This document shows positions 54,974-63,890 of a stretch of DNA of 64,000 nt, one piece after another. This stretch comes from Roseovarius sp. SCSIO 43702 (GTDB taxonomy: Bacteria; Pseudomonadota; Alphaproteobacteria; Rhodobacterales; Rhodobacteraceae). Positions within the stretch are counted from its first letter, which is position 1. Each line of letters starts with the position of its first letter. The notes below the pieces were generated by a model. That model was not told the origin of the DNA and did no database searches. It saw only the letters and a program-made list of their open reading frames with translations. The position numbers and the translations under genes are program-made. The DNA lies in NCBI RefSeq assembly GCF_019599045.1, contig NZ_CP080623.1, positions 84,501 through 148,500 on the forward strand. Direction: 5' to 3'.

Positions 54974-57022
54974 ATGCGCATGGCGCGATGGATGACAGTG
55001 ACGGCGGTTCTGCTCTTCGCGGCGGGACTGTCCCGCGATGTTATCGACAAGTGGATAGACGCGACAGTTCTTCCCCCGCTCCTCTCCGAAACTTCGGTCG
55101 AGGTGCGCGACCGCAACGGCGATCTCCTGCGCGTCTATACGGTGGCGGATGGACGCTGGCGGCTGGCGGTGTCGCCCGCGCAGGTCGATCCGGGCTTCGT
55201 GTCCATGCTGATCGCCTACGAGGACAAGCGGTTCGCGGATCACTCCGGCGTTGATCCCCGCGCAGCCCTGCGCGCGGTGGCGCAGGCGCTCCGGGCGGGC
55301 GAGGTCGTTTCGGGGGGCTCGACCCTTACGATGCAGGTCGCGCGCCTGCTCGAGGACAGCGGCACGGGCCAGCTCTCCGGCAAGCTCCGGCAGATCCGCG
55401 TCGCTCTCGCGCTCGAGCGGGCGCTGACCAAGGATCAGATCCTCGCGCTCTATCTCACTCACGCGCCCTATGGCGGCAATATCGAGGGCATACGCGCAGC
55501 CACCCTCACGTGGTTCGGAAAAGAGCCCCACCGCCTGACACCGGCCGAATCCGCGCTCCTCGTGGCGCTGCCGCAATCCCCGGTCGCTCGCCGCCCCGAT
55601 CGCCATCCCGAGGCCGCCCGTGCTGCGCGCGACCGTGTGCTCGACCGCGTGGCAAGGGCCGGTGCGCTCGACCGAGATGAGGCTCGCGCGGCGCAGGGCG
55701 ATCTCGTGCCGCGGGCACGGCGGGCTTTCCCGGCGCTTGCCCCCCACATGGCCGACCGTGCGCTTGCCGAGGCACCCACGCTTTCCACCCACCATCTGAC
55801 ACTCGATGCGACCTTGCAGCACAAGCTCGAGCGTCTGGCGCGTGACGCGACGCGGGGACTGCCGCCCGAGACCTCCGTCGCCGTCGTGCTGGCCGACCAC
55901 CAGACGGGCGAGATCCTCGCATCGGTCGGCTCCGCCGGGTACAACGCCCGGGGCACGCGGCAAGGATTCGTCGACATGACATCCGCGCTGCGCTCGCCGG
56001 GCTCTACGCTGAAGCCCTTCATCTACGCCATGGCTTTCGATCGCGGGCTTGCCCATCCCCAGACACTGATCGACGACCGCCCCGTCGCCTTCGGATCCTA
56101 TGCGCCCCGCAATTTCGACGGGGCTTTTCGGGGCGAGCTGACGATCACCGACGCGCTGCGGCAATCGCTCAACATTCCGGTCGTTCTCCTGCTTGACGAG
56201 ATCGGGCCGGCCCACCTGATGAACCTGATGCGCCGCGCCGGGGTTTCCCCGGTACTTCCGGGCGATCAGGCGGGTCTTGCCATCGGGCTGGGTGGGCTCG
56301 GCGTGACCCTGACCGACATGACGCAACTCTACGCCGCGCTCGCGCGGGGCGGCGTCGCGGTGCCGCTTCGCTGGCGCGCGGACGAGGCTGCCCCGATGAC
56401 CGGCCGTCGCATCTTCGACCGGGCTGCCGCATGGCAGGTTTCCGACATCCTCGCGGGGCTCGCACCACCTGCGGGCGCGCCGCGCGGGGCGCTAGCCTAC
56501 AAGACCGGCACGTCCTATGGGCACCGCGATGCCTGGGCCCTCGGGTTTGACGGCCGCCACGTGGCCGGGGTCTGGATCGGGCGGCCCGACGGTACCCCGG
56601 TGCCCGGCGCATTCGGCGGCGATCTGGCCGCGCCGATCCTGTTCGAGGCGTTCCAGCGCCTTCGGGACGAGGTCACGCCCCTCGCGCCGCCACCGCCCGA
56701 GACCCTCATGGTCTCGACCGCGCGGCTTCCCCAGCCGCTTCGCCGCTTTCATGGCCGAAACGCCGCGTTCGAACCCGCTTCGGATGCGCCCAAGCTGATC
56801 TTTCCGCCCGATGGTGCCCGGCTCGCCCTCGGGTCGGGCAACCTTCCGGTCAAGCTGCGCGATGGCACGCCGCCCTTCATCTGGCTGGCGAATGGCGTTC
56901 CCGTCCTGACCGGGAGCCACCGGCGCGAGGTCGCTCTCCCGGGGCTGACTGCGGGCTTTTCACAGGTATCGGTCATCGATGCCCGTGGCCGCGCCGCGCG
57001 CGTCTCGATCCGGATCGATTGA
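54974..57022 (+). CDS. pbpC: Penicillin-binding protein 1C
   Basis: A bifunctional class A PBP, 682 residues: N-terminal membrane helix, transglycosylase domain (active Glu in IAYEDKRFADHSGVDPRA, GGSTLTMQVARLLE), transpeptidase domain with SPGSTLKPFIYAM (SxxK), SLN and KTGTSYGHRD, and the C-terminal BiPBP_C domain (about 595-675) found in PBP1C. It pairs with alpha-2-macroglobulin in many proteobacteria, presumably to repair the wall when the trap is needed. Two nearby ATGs (54974 and 54980) are possible starts. Confidence 0.96.
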   Translation: MRMARWMTVTAVLLFAAGLSRDVIDKWIDATVLPPLLSETSVEVRDRNGDLLRVYTVADGRWRLAVSPAQVDPGFVSMLIAYEDKRFADHSGVDPRAALRAVAQALRAGEVVSGGSTLTMQVARLLEDSGTGQLSGKLRQIRVALALERALTKDQILALYLTHAPYGGNIEGIRAATLTWFGKEPHRLTPAESALLVALPQSPVARRPDRHPEAARAARDRVLDRVARAGALDRDEARAAQGDLVPRARRAFPALAPHMADRALAEAPTLSTHHLTLDATLQHKLERLARDATRGLPPETSVAVVLADHQTGEILASVGSAGYNARGTRQGFVDMTSALRSPGSTLKPFIYAMAFDRGLAHPQTLIDDRPVAFGSYAPRNFDGAFRGELTITDALRQSLNIPVVLLLDEIGPAHLMNLMRRAGVSPVLPGDQAGLAIGLGGLGVTLTDMTQLYAALARGGVAVPLRWRADEAAPMTGRRIFDRAAAWQVSDILAGLAPPAGAPRGALAYKTGTSYGHRDAWALGFDGRHVAGVWIGRPDGTPVPGAFGGDLAAPILFEAFQRLRDEVTPLAPPPPETLMVSTARLPQPLRRFHGRNAAFEPASDAPKLIFPPDGARLALGSGNLPVKLRDGTPPFIWLANGVPVLTGSHRREVALPGLTAGFSQVSVIDARGRAARVSIRID

Positions 57023-57026
57023 CCCG

Positions 57027-57049
57027 CCTTCCGCACGATGCCCGGAAGG
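57027..57049. other. Hairpin between the convergent pbpC and sugar transferase genes
   Basis: CCTTCCG (57027-57033) and CGGAAGG (57043-57049), 7-bp stem with 9-base loop, between two convergent stop codons. It may be a shared weak terminator; no T-run follows on either strand. Confidence 0.4.
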
Positions 57050-57059
57050 AGGTTTCGCG

Positions 57060-57722
57060 TCATAAGCCCTTCCCTCCGACGACCACCGCGACGGTGCGAA
57101 GCACGATCCATAGATCAAGCCCGAGGGACCTGTTGGCGACATAGGCCCGGTCGAGCGCCACCCGCGGCTCGTACCCACCGGACCCGGCGACCGTGACCTG
57201 CCACAACCCGGTCAGGCCGGGGCGCACGCTCTTGTAGCTCCGCCTCCCCGCCCCGCCGTAGTGAAGCCGCAACTCCTCTGCCATGACCGGACGCGGTCCG
57301 ACAACGCTCATCTCGCCGCGAAGGATGTTCCAGATCTGCGGTATCTCGTCCACGCGATAGCGGCGAAGCCACCATCCGATCCGCGTCACCCTCGGGTCAC
57401 GTGCGAGCTTCCGCGTCTCACGCCATTCGCGCGCCTGCGCCGGATCCCGCCGCAATATCTCGTTGAGGGTCTGCGCCGCACCCGGCCTCATCGTTCTGAT
57501 TTTCCAGAGACGAAAGGGCACACCCCCACGCCCTACGCGCATTTGCGAATGCAAGGGGGAATACCCGTCAAGAATAGTGACCAAGGGCAGGATAACGAGC
57601 AGGACCGAGAGCACGACGGGCAAGCTCAGCACCACCAGGCACAGGTCCACCAAGCGCTTCGCGTCGACCGGCGAATGCCGAATCGACCAGACATGACCAA
57701 GCTCGACCTGCATGCAGCGCAC
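57060..57722 (-). CDS. Initiating sugar transferase (undecaprenyl-phosphate glycosylphosphotransferase)
   Basis: A 220-residue bacterial sugar transferase that would attach the first sugar phosphate to undecaprenyl phosphate. Family marks: one membrane segment near residues 25-50 (LVDLCLVVLSLPVVLSVLLV), KIRTMRPGAAQTLNE, WWLRRYRVDEIPQIWNILRG and GEMSVVGPRPVMAEELRLHY, followed by VRPGLTGLWQV. It lacks the long N-terminal multi-pass region of WbaP, so it is the short form. It may start the glycan for which glycosyltransferases are encoded 22 kb to the left, but is isolated here. The start is probably the ATG at 57722, or the Met three codons later. Confidence 0.88.
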   Translation of the reverse strand: MRCMQVELGHVWSIRHSPVDAKRLVDLCLVVLSLPVVLSVLLVILPLVTILDGYSPLHSQMRVGRGGVPFRLWKIRTMRPGAAQTLNEILRRDPAQAREWRETRKLARDPRVTRIGWWLRRYRVDEIPQIWNILRGEMSVVGPRPVMAEELRLHYGGAGRRSYKSVRPGLTGLWQVTVAGSGGYEPRVALDRAYVANRSLGLDLWIVLRTVAVVVGGKGL

Positions 57723-57788
57723 CTTCCGCGAACCAAAGACCGCGAAAGGCTAGCCTGCAAAGGTAAAGAAGCCGGAAACGCCTGACAG

Positions 57789-58970
57789 TCAGCCGCCGGT
57801 CCGCTCGATGGCAAGTGCGATCCCCTGACCGCCGCCGATGCACATGGTCACGAGGGCGCGCGTCCCGTTGATCCGCTCCAACTCGTAAAGCGCCTTCACG
57901 GTCAGGATGGCGCCCGTCGCCCCCACGGGATGCCCCAGCGCAATGGCCCCGCCATTCGGATTCACCTTCGCCGGATCCAGACCCAGCGCACGATTGACCG
58001 CAATCGCCTGCGCCGCGAACGCCTCGTTCGATTCGATGACGTCGAAATCCCCGGCTGACAGGCCCGTCCGTTCAAGCAATGCCTCGACCGCCGGCACGGG
58101 GCCGATCCCCATCACCTCGGGCCGGACACCCGCATGGGCATAGCCGAGAACCTTCGCACGCGGCGTCAGCCCCGCGCGCTCCGCCGCTTCGCCGCGCGCA
58201 AGGACCAGCGCGGCCGCGCCGTCATTGATCCCGCTGGCATTTCCCGCCGTAACGGTGCCGTCCTTCTGGAACGCCGGCCGCAACCCGGCCAGCGCCTCGG
58301 CGCTCGTGTCCTTCGGATGCTCGTCCACCTTGAATTCGACACTATCGCGCCTTTGCTGCACCTCGACCGGCACGATCTGATCGGCGAACCGCCCTGAATC
58401 GAGCGCCTCTTTCGCGCGCTTCTGGCTTTCGAGCGCGAAAGCATCCTGGTCCTCGCGCGATACGCCGTGCTCGGCGGCGACATTCTCCGCGGTCACGCCC
58501 ATATGCCCGGTGCCGAAGGGACAATTGAGCGCACCCAGCATCATGTCGAGCGCACGCATGTCGCCCATCTTCTTGCCCCACCGTGCATCCGGCAGCACGA
58601 AGGGCGAGCGGCTCATGCTCTCGGCTCCGCCGGCAACGGCGAAATCCGCGTCGCCCAGCGCAAGCGCCTGCACCGCCGAGACGATCGCCTGCGCCCCCGA
58701 TCCACATAGCCGGTTGACGTTCATCGCCGGCGTGGTCTCGGGGATGCCTGCCTCCATCGCCGCGATCCGTGCAAGATACATGTCTTTCGGTTCGGTATTG
58801 ATCACGTGTCCGAACATCACCTGGCCGATACGATCACCGGAGACAGCCGCGCGCTCCAGCGCGGCGCGCGTCACGACGGCGCCCAACGCGGTCGGCGGTA
58901 TCGCGGCAAGCGATCCACCGAAGGTGCCGATGGCCGTGCGGGCGCCCGAAAGAATGACGATTTCATCCAT
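57789..58970 (-). CDS. Acetyl-CoA acetyltransferase (thiolase)
   Basis: A 393-residue thiolase. The nucleophilic Cys89 is in NRLCGSGAQAIVSA, and the base Cys and His are in MCIGGGQGIAL and GGAIALGHPVGATGA. Members either condense two acetyl-CoA (PhaA, for polyhydroxybutyrate) or cleave acetoacetyl-CoA (AtoB), and phaB or atoA/D are not adjacent, so the direction is undecided. GAGGAGAGAAG precedes the ATG at 58970. Confidence 0.92.
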   Translation of the reverse strand: MDEIVILSGARTAIGTFGGSLAAIPPTALGAVVTRAALERAAVSGDRIGQVMFGHVINTEPKDMYLARIAAMEAGIPETTPAMNVNRLCGSGAQAIVSAVQALALGDADFAVAGGAESMSRSPFVLPDARWGKKMGDMRALDMMLGALNCPFGTGHMGVTAENVAAEHGVSREDQDAFALESQKRAKEALDSGRFADQIVPVEVQQRRDSVEFKVDEHPKDTSAEALAGLRPAFQKDGTVTAGNASGINDGAAALVLARGEAAERAGLTPRAKVLGYAHAGVRPEVMGIGPVPAVEALLERTGLSAGDFDVIESNEAFAAQAIAVNRALGLDPAKVNPNGGAIALGHPVGATGAILTVKALYELERINGTRALVTMCIGGGQGIALAIERTGG

Positions 58971-59048
58971 GTGCTTCTCTCCTCGTTTGGACCACTTTAC
59001 GCCCGGCACCCCGCCCGCGTCCACGACGACCCTTCGTCAGGACAGCAC

Positions 59049-59077
59049 AAAAAAACACCCGCGGCAGACGCGGGTGT
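59049..59077 (-). terminator. Terminator of the DUF2853 gene
   Basis: Minus strand: ACACCCGCG (59077-59069) and CGCGGGTGT (59063-59055) form a 9-bp stem, followed by TTTTTTT. It begins 25 bases past the DUF2853 stop codon and separates it from the thiolase gene. Confidence 0.9.
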
Positions 59078-59101
59078 CTTTCGAAAGATCTGTAGCGGGT
59101 G

Positions 59102-59443
59102 TCACCGATAAACGGATTCCTTCCCGAAATGCTTTGTCAGCATGTAGTAGATCACGGCGCGATACTTGTTCCGCTCGGACCGGCCATAGGTGTCGATCAC
59201 TTGGTTGATCGCGTCCATCAAGGCCGGGCTGTCGGCAAGGCCAAGCTTCTTGATGAGGAAATTGTTCTTCACCGTTTCGAGTTCACCTTCCTGCGTCGCC
59301 GCCACAGTGGACGCATCCGCGTCATAGATCGCGGGGCCGCAGCCTATCGTGACCTTCTCCAAAAGATCCATGTCGGGTGTCATACCGCACTTGGTGCGCA
59401 GGTCCTCGGCATATACGGCGATCAGATCGTCGCGTTTTCCCAT
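59102..59443 (-). CDS. DUF2853 family protein
   Basis: A 113-residue cytosolic protein matching DUF2853: MGKRDDLIAVYAEDL near the start, CGMTPDMDLLEKVTIGCGPA, then IKKLGLADSPALMDAINQVI and the C-terminal YYMLTKHFGKESVYR. No function is established for the family. GAGGGAGAAATTTC precedes the ATG. It stands alone, followed by a strong terminator. Confidence 0.88.
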   Translation of the reverse strand: MGKRDDLIAVYAEDLRTKCGMTPDMDLLEKVTIGCGPAIYDADASTVAATQEGELETVKNNFLIKKLGLADSPALMDAINQVIDTYGRSERNKYRAVIYYMLTKHFGKESVYR

Positions 59444-59621
59444 GAAATTTCTCCCTCGTCGCCGGCGCTTCGCCTGGCATCATTTTCGGTCCAGCCCTTT
59501 GCAGGCATATGTCACATGATAACCAAGAGCCCCTGTGCGACAAAGGGAAAACTTCCTGCCCGAACCTCTGCGCGCTACGCGCACAGGCGGCGATACGCCG
59601 TGCGGATTGGGAAAAGGGCAT

Positions 59622-59646
59622 GCCCCCGCGGCATCGCCGCAGGGGC
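59622..59646 (-). terminator. Terminator of the PRC-barrel gene
   Basis: Minus strand: GCCCC-T-GCGGC, loop GAT, GCCGC-G-GGGGC, a 10-bp stem with one mismatch, followed by ATGCCCTTTTCCC. A second dyad CACCGGC-N6-GCCGGTG (59661-59680) lies closer to the stop codon. Confidence 0.55.
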
Positions 59647-59688
59647 CTCTTGATCGATGACACCGGCTCAGCTGCCGGTGGCGAACCC

Positions 59689-60537
59689 TCAGTTCTGAAC
59701 TTCGGGTTCTTCCTCGGTCTCCGCTTCGGTGTCGGCCGAAGCGTCCGCGTCGGCATCGACTTCGGCGTCCGCGTCGACATCCGCGCCGTCCGTCGTTGCC
59801 TCGGCATCCGTCCCGGCCTCGGCGTCGGCCCCGTCCGTCGCGGCGTCGCCTTCGGTCTCGGCATCCGCGCCATCGGTGCTCATGTCGCTGTCCGAACCTT
59901 CCGTTTCGGCATCCGCTCCGGCGTCCGTGTCTGCACCGTCCGCATCACCTGCGTCGGCATCCGTATCCGTTGCGGCATCGGTGTCTCCACCGTCTGAATC
60001 CGCATCGGTTTCCACGTCGGTTTCCACGTCCGCGGCGCCATCGCTATCCGCACCTTCGTCGCTCGCCATGAGCAGGTCCGCGACCGGGGTGTCGTCAGGC
60101 AGGCTTTCGGCCCCGCTTTCATCGAACTCGGGCTGCTCTTTCAGGGCATCCTTGTCACGGTCCACGACAAGCGACCACTCCTCGGGATTCAGCTCGAACT
60201 CATCGAGCGGAAGGGCCACGGTATATTCACCCAACCCGAGAAAACCGCCGATGCCGATCACCGCCGAAGCCGACTGGCCGTCACTGATCACGTAGTCGAT
60301 CTCGCCGATCGACTCGGCATTCTTGTTGAAGACCTGCATGCCGAGCACGTCCCCGACGGTCATTTCCTCGAGACTCGTGATCTGCTTGCCTTCGGTTGCG
60401 TCCGCGTAACCGGAATCCTGATCGACGGCTTGCGTGTCATCCGACATGGTCGTGTCGTCGGTCGTCGTCTGCGCGCCTGCCGTTCCGGCCAGGAGGGCTG
60501 CGGTCGCCGCACTCATGAGAAAGCTCTTGATGGTCAT
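59689..60537 (-). CDS. Secreted PRC-barrel protein with a 124-residue acidic tail
   Basis: A 282-residue protein: signal peptide (MTIKSFLMSAATAALLAGTA, then GAQTTT), PRC-barrel domain (about 50-140, ITSLEEMTVGDVLGMQVFNK, SGEIDYVISD-like core), then from about residue 158 to the end a low-complexity tail of Asp, Glu, Ala, Thr, Gly and Ser with no Lys, Arg, His or aromatic residue (for example DADAGDADGADTDAGADAET). AGGGAG precedes the ATG at 60537. PRC barrels bind metals or partners; the tail would be strongly negative and possibly Ca- or Mg-binding, as seen in marine secreted proteins. The repeats in the coding DNA are GC-rich and slip-prone. Confidence 0.85.
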   Translation of the reverse strand: MTIKSFLMSAATAALLAGTAGAQTTTDDTTMSDDTQAVDQDSGYADATEGKQITSLEEMTVGDVLGMQVFNKNAESIGEIDYVISDGQSASAVIGIGGFLGLGEYTVALPLDEFELNPEEWSLVVDRDKDALKEQPEFDESGAESLPDDTPVADLLMASDEGADSDGAADVETDVETDADSDGGDTDAATDTDADAGDADGADTDAGADAETEGSDSDMSTDGADAETEGDAATDGADAEAGTDAEATTDGADVDADAEVDADADASADTEAETEEEPEVQN

Positions 60538-60605
60538 GATCAAACTCCCTTTCATCGCATGATCTGAAGGAAAGACCCACGACGTGAGGATTCGTTCCGA
60601 CCACG

Positions 60606-60642
60606 AAAAAAAGCAGGCGGAATGCTGCGCATTGCCACCTGC
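60606..60642 (-). terminator. Terminator of ahcY
   Basis: Minus strand: GCAGGTGG (60642-60635) and CCGCCTGC (60620-60613) form an 8-bp stem with one T-G pair and a 14-base loop, followed by TTTTTTT. It begins 27 bases past the ahcY stop and precedes the acidic PRC gene. Confidence 0.85.
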
Positions 60643-60668
60643 AAGTTATTGATAACAAATGGTTTGTA

Positions 60669-62069
60669 TCAGTAGCGGTAATGCTCGGGCTTGAACGGCC
60701 CTTCGGGCGAGACGCCGATATATTCCGCCTGATCCTTGCTCAACTCGGTCAGTTTCACGCCGATCCGGTCCAGGTGAAGCCGCGCCACTTTCTCGTCGAG
60801 ATGCTTGGGAAGGATGTAGACGTCGTTTTCGTATTCATCGCCCTTCGTCCAAAGCTCGATCTGCGCAAGCACCTGGTTGGTGAAGGACGCACTCATGACG
60901 AAGCTCGGGTGCCCGGTGGCATTGCCGAGGTTCAGAAGGCGACCCTCGCTCAGGAGGATGATGCGATTGCCCGACGGCATCTCGATCATGTCCACCTGGT
61001 CCTTGATGTTGGTCCACTTGTGATTCTTGAGGCTCGCCACCTGGATCTCGTTGTCGAAATGGCCGATATTGCCGACGATCGCCATGTCCTTCATCTCGCG
61101 CATATGCTCGATGCGGATCACGTCCTTGTTGCCGGTCGTCGTGATGAAGATGTCGGCGCTGTCGAGCACGTCTTCCAGCAGCACCACCTCGTAGCCGTCC
61201 ATCGCCGCCTGAAGCGCACAGATCGGATCGACCTCGGTCACCTTCACGCGCGCGCCGGCGCCCCGCAGGCTGGCGGCGCTGCCCTTGCCCACATCGCCGT
61301 AACCGCAGACCACCGCGACCTTCCCGGCCATCATGGTATCGGTCGCGCGGCGGATACCGTCCACGAGACTCTCCTTGCAGCCGTACTTGTTGTCGAACTT
61401 GGACTTCGTCACGCTGTCATTGACGTTGATCGCCGGGAACGGAAGACGCCCGGCCTTCACGAGCTCGTAGAGGCGGTGCACCCCGGTGGTCGTCTCTTCC
61501 GAGACACCCTTGATCGCGTCGCGTTGCTTGGTGAACCACCCGGGGCTCGCCTCGAGACGCTTCCTGATCTGGGCGAAGAGATATTCCTCTTCCTCCGATT
61601 TCGGCACCTCGATCAGGTCGGTCTCGCCGTTTTCGACACGCGCACCGATGAGGATGTACATCGTGGCATCGCCGCCATCGTCGAGGATCATGTTGCAGGT
61701 GCCGCCCTCGCCGCCAAAATGGAAGATGCGGTCGGCATAGTCCCAGTATTCCTCGAGCGTCTCGCCCTTGACCGCGAAGACCGGCGTGCCACCCTCCGCG
61801 ATCGCCGCCGCCGCATGGTCCTGCGTCGAGAAGATGTTGCACGAAGCCCAGCGCACATCGGCACCCAGCGCCACCAGCGTCTCGATCAGGACCGCCGTCT
61901 GGATCGTCATGTGCAGCGATCCGGCGATCCGCGCGCCCTTCAGGGGCTGGCTTGCGCCATATTCCTCGCGCAGCGCCATGAGGCCCGGCATCTCGGTTTC
62001 CGCGATATCCAGCTCCTTGCGCCCGAACGCGGCAAGGGAAATGTCTTTCACGATATAGTCTTTGGCCAC
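60669..62069 (-). CDS. ahcY: Adenosylhomocysteinase (GTG start)
   Basis: AhcY cleaves S-adenosylhomocysteine to homocysteine and adenosine in the methyl cycle. The 466-residue product has the NAD-binding [20 protein letters not shown], the substrate-binding [10 protein letters not shown], and the C-terminal [24 protein letters not shown] end with PEHYRY. The start is GTG at 62069: GAGGAG lies six bases upstream and the product then begins [17 protein letters not shown] as in the family. An in-frame ATG at 62132 would add 21 residues. No SAH riboswitch is apparent in the leader. Confidence 0.97.
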   Translation of the reverse strand: MAKDYIVKDISLAAFGRKELDIAETEMPGLMALREEYGASQPLKGARIAGSLHMTIQTAVLIETLVALGADVRWASCNIFSTQDHAAAAIAEGGTPVFAVKGETLEEYWDYADRIFHFGGEGGTCNMILDDGGDATMYILIGARVENGETDLIEVPKSEEEEYLFAQIRKRLEASPGWFTKQRDAIKGVSEETTTGVHRLYELVKAGRLPFPAINVNDSVTKSKFDNKYGCKESLVDGIRRATDTMMAGKVAVVCGYGDVGKGSAASLRGAGARVKVTEVDPICALQAAMDGYEVVLLEDVLDSADIFITTTGNKDVIRIEHMREMKDMAIVGNIGHFDNEIQVASLKNHKWTNIKDQVDMIEMPSGNRIILLSEGRLLNLGNATGHPSFVMSASFTNQVLAQIELWTKGDEYENDVYILPKHLDEKVARLHLDRIGVKLTELSKDQAEYIGVSPEGPFKPEHYRY

Positions 62070-62159
62070 GGTCTGCTCCTCGGCAATGCTTTTCAAGTCA
62101 AGCCAAGTAGCACTCCGAAGGGGGTCTGGCAACTTGCGCGCGGCCCGTGCCGCCCGCGC

Positions 62160-62474
62160 CTATCCCTGTACGCCAGCGGGCCTCGCTTCGGGGTCGGTGA
62201 AGAACGCGTCCGTGCCTGCCGCGAGAACACAGCTCGTCCCGTCCGCGCGCGTGACCAGAACGGTGAACGTCCCCGTTTCCTCCGAGGTCCAGAGCTCCAT
62301 CATCGCGTGCTTGCCGCGCGTGGCCTGCAATCCGCCCATCCGCATCTGTTCAAGATACTTGCCCTGCAACTTGTCGACCAGATCTTCGCGTTTCCCGCAA
62401 GTCTGCGCCGTTGCCATCGTCCCCGTGAGTGCCAGGGTAGCCCCGGCCGAGATCGCCATCAATCGCTTGAACAT
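62160..62474 (-). CDS. Small secreted hypothetical protein (104 aa)
   Basis: N-terminal signal peptide (MFKRLMAISAGATLALTGTM, cleavage after ATAQ or so), then about 80 residues with two Cys (TCGKREDLV, TSCVLAAGT) that could form a disulfide. There is no recognisable domain. The central part LEQMRMGGLQATRGKHAMMELW is conserved-looking. It precedes ahcY by 90 bases on the same strand; no functional link is evident. Confidence 0.65.
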   Translation of the reverse strand: MFKRLMAISAGATLALTGTMATAQTCGKREDLVDKLQGKYLEQMRMGGLQATRGKHAMMELWTSEETGTFTVLVTRADGTSCVLAAGTDAFFTDPEARPAGVQG

Positions 62475-62678
62475 CCCATGCTCCTTTCGTTACAGCTTCC
62501 CAACTGAAAGGGGCACTTCACCGGGTCTGGTTCCACGCCCCCCGGTTTGTCGATCCAAGTCCATATCCGTTCCGGCCCGTCCCTTGGCCCTATCGGATGG
62601 CAGCATGGGATTTGGATCGATGACCAGACTGCGCCGCAAATGTGGCAAGAACATGGCAACGGTCAGAGGCATGGCAGA

Positions 62679-63281
62679 ATGGCAACAGAAGTCAGGGCAT
62701 GGCAGCGGATGTTGTCGGGGCGGCGGCTCGACCTGCTGGATCCCACCCCCGTGGACATCGAGATCGAGGATATCGCCCACGGCCTCGCCTTCGTCGCCCG
62801 CTGGAACGGGCAGACCCATGGCGATTTCGCCTATTCCGTTGCCGAGCATTCGCTGCTCGTCGAAACGCTCTTTCGCCGCATCGCACCCAAGGCACCGGCG
62901 AAATGGCAGATGGCAGCACTTCTGCATGACGCGCCCGAATACGTCATAGGCGACATGATATCCCCGGTGAAGAACGCGGTCGGCCGCGGCTACGGAGAGC
63001 TCGATCAACGGCTTACCGATGCCATCCACATCCGCTTCGGCCTTCCCGCCCAGATCCCCGCCTCGATCAAGAAACAGATCAAGCGTGCGGACAAGCTCAG
63101 CGCCTGGATGGAGGCCACCCGGCTTGCGGGCTTCACGACAAGCGAGGCCGACAGGTTCTTCGGCCGGCCACGCCCCGACCTGATCGAGGGACTTGACCTG
63201 CGCCTGCGTCCCCCGCTCGAGGTGCGCGCCGATTACACATCACGTTTCGGCGAGTTACAGCTTGCCATGGGCCGAGGTTGA
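62679..63281 (+). CDS. HD-domain phosphohydrolase (YfbR-like)
   Basis: A 200-residue metal-dependent phosphohydrolase of the HD superfamily. The metal ligands are in VAEHSLLVETLF and LLHDAPEYVIGDM, followed by a helical C-terminal part. Family members dephosphorylate dNMPs or related nucleotides (YfbR). The start at 62679 (MATEVRAWQRMLSGRR) follows AGAGG; an ATG at 62547 is in frame but gives an untypical extension. It precedes the secreted hypothetical gene by 54 bases in the same direction. Confidence 0.8.
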   Translation: MATEVRAWQRMLSGRRLDLLDPTPVDIEIEDIAHGLAFVARWNGQTHGDFAYSVAEHSLLVETLFRRIAPKAPAKWQMAALLHDAPEYVIGDMISPVKNAVGRGYGELDQRLTDAIHIRFGLPAQIPASIKKQIKRADKLSAWMEATRLAGFTTSEADRFFGRPRPDLIEGLDLRLRPPLEVRADYTSRFGELQLAMGRG

Positions 63282-63335
63282 TGGACGTCCCGGTCCCGGC
63301 CCCCTACGGTTGCCGAAACCTCCGGGAGCTTTCTC

Positions 63336-63890
63336 ATGCGCGCCTTGCTCATCTTAGCGACCCTGCTATTGGCTGCGGGGCAGGCGCAGGCCGATGTCGC
63401 CACCTGCGCGGCGCTGTTCCGGAACGCTCCCGATGCGCTCGGCGGCCACCGTCTGACCGCGCGAACCGTCTACGAGCGGAAATCGCCCGGTTCCGGCTAT
63501 CATCTTCGCTACGCTCGCAATGACCGTCAGCTTGCCAGCGTCTTTCTCTACGACCGCGGCCGCGACACGTTCAGCGAAAGGATGCTTGCAACCGAGCTTT
63601 CCGTCACCACGAGCCAGGTTTTCCGAATGCGCGCCGCGGGACGCAACGTGACCGATGGCGATGTCTTCTTCGACCGCACGAAACCCGCCCGACGGGGGCT
63701 CTTCGGGATCGGCTTCATTCATATCGAATATGACGGGCGCCGCCTGCAACATGATTTCATCACGCTCGGGCCAGTCGATGGATGCCTGGTCAAGCTCGTC
63801 TATTCGTCCCCCGGCAACCGCTATTTCGCCACCCGTCGCTTCGACCGGGTGCTCGCAGACCTGCTCGGCTACGTGGGCCAGAAGCGTTAG
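63336..63890 (+). CDS. Secreted hypothetical protein (184 aa)
   Basis: N-terminal signal peptide MRALLILATLLLAAGQAQA, then a mature part with VATCAALFRNAPDALGGHRL, YLYDRGRDTF-like and VDGCLVKLVYSSPGN segments, two Cys, and no known domain. The last codon overlaps the stop of the convergent regulator gene by 3 bases. Cotranscription with the HD hydrolase is likely. Function unknown. Confidence 0.65.
   Translation: MRALLILATLLLAAGQAQADVATCAALFRNAPDALGGHRLTARTVYERKSPGSGYHLRYARNDRQLASVFLYDRGRDTFSERMLATELSVTTSQVFRMRAAGRNVTDGDVFFDRTKPARRGLFGIGFIHIEYDGRRLQHDFITLGPVDGCLVKLVYSSPGNRYFATRRFDRVLADLLGYVGQKR

Noticed and set aside
62070..62159. SAH riboswitch upstream of ahcY
   Set aside because: The expected conserved core is absent; CCGAGGAGC here is just the ribosome binding site.
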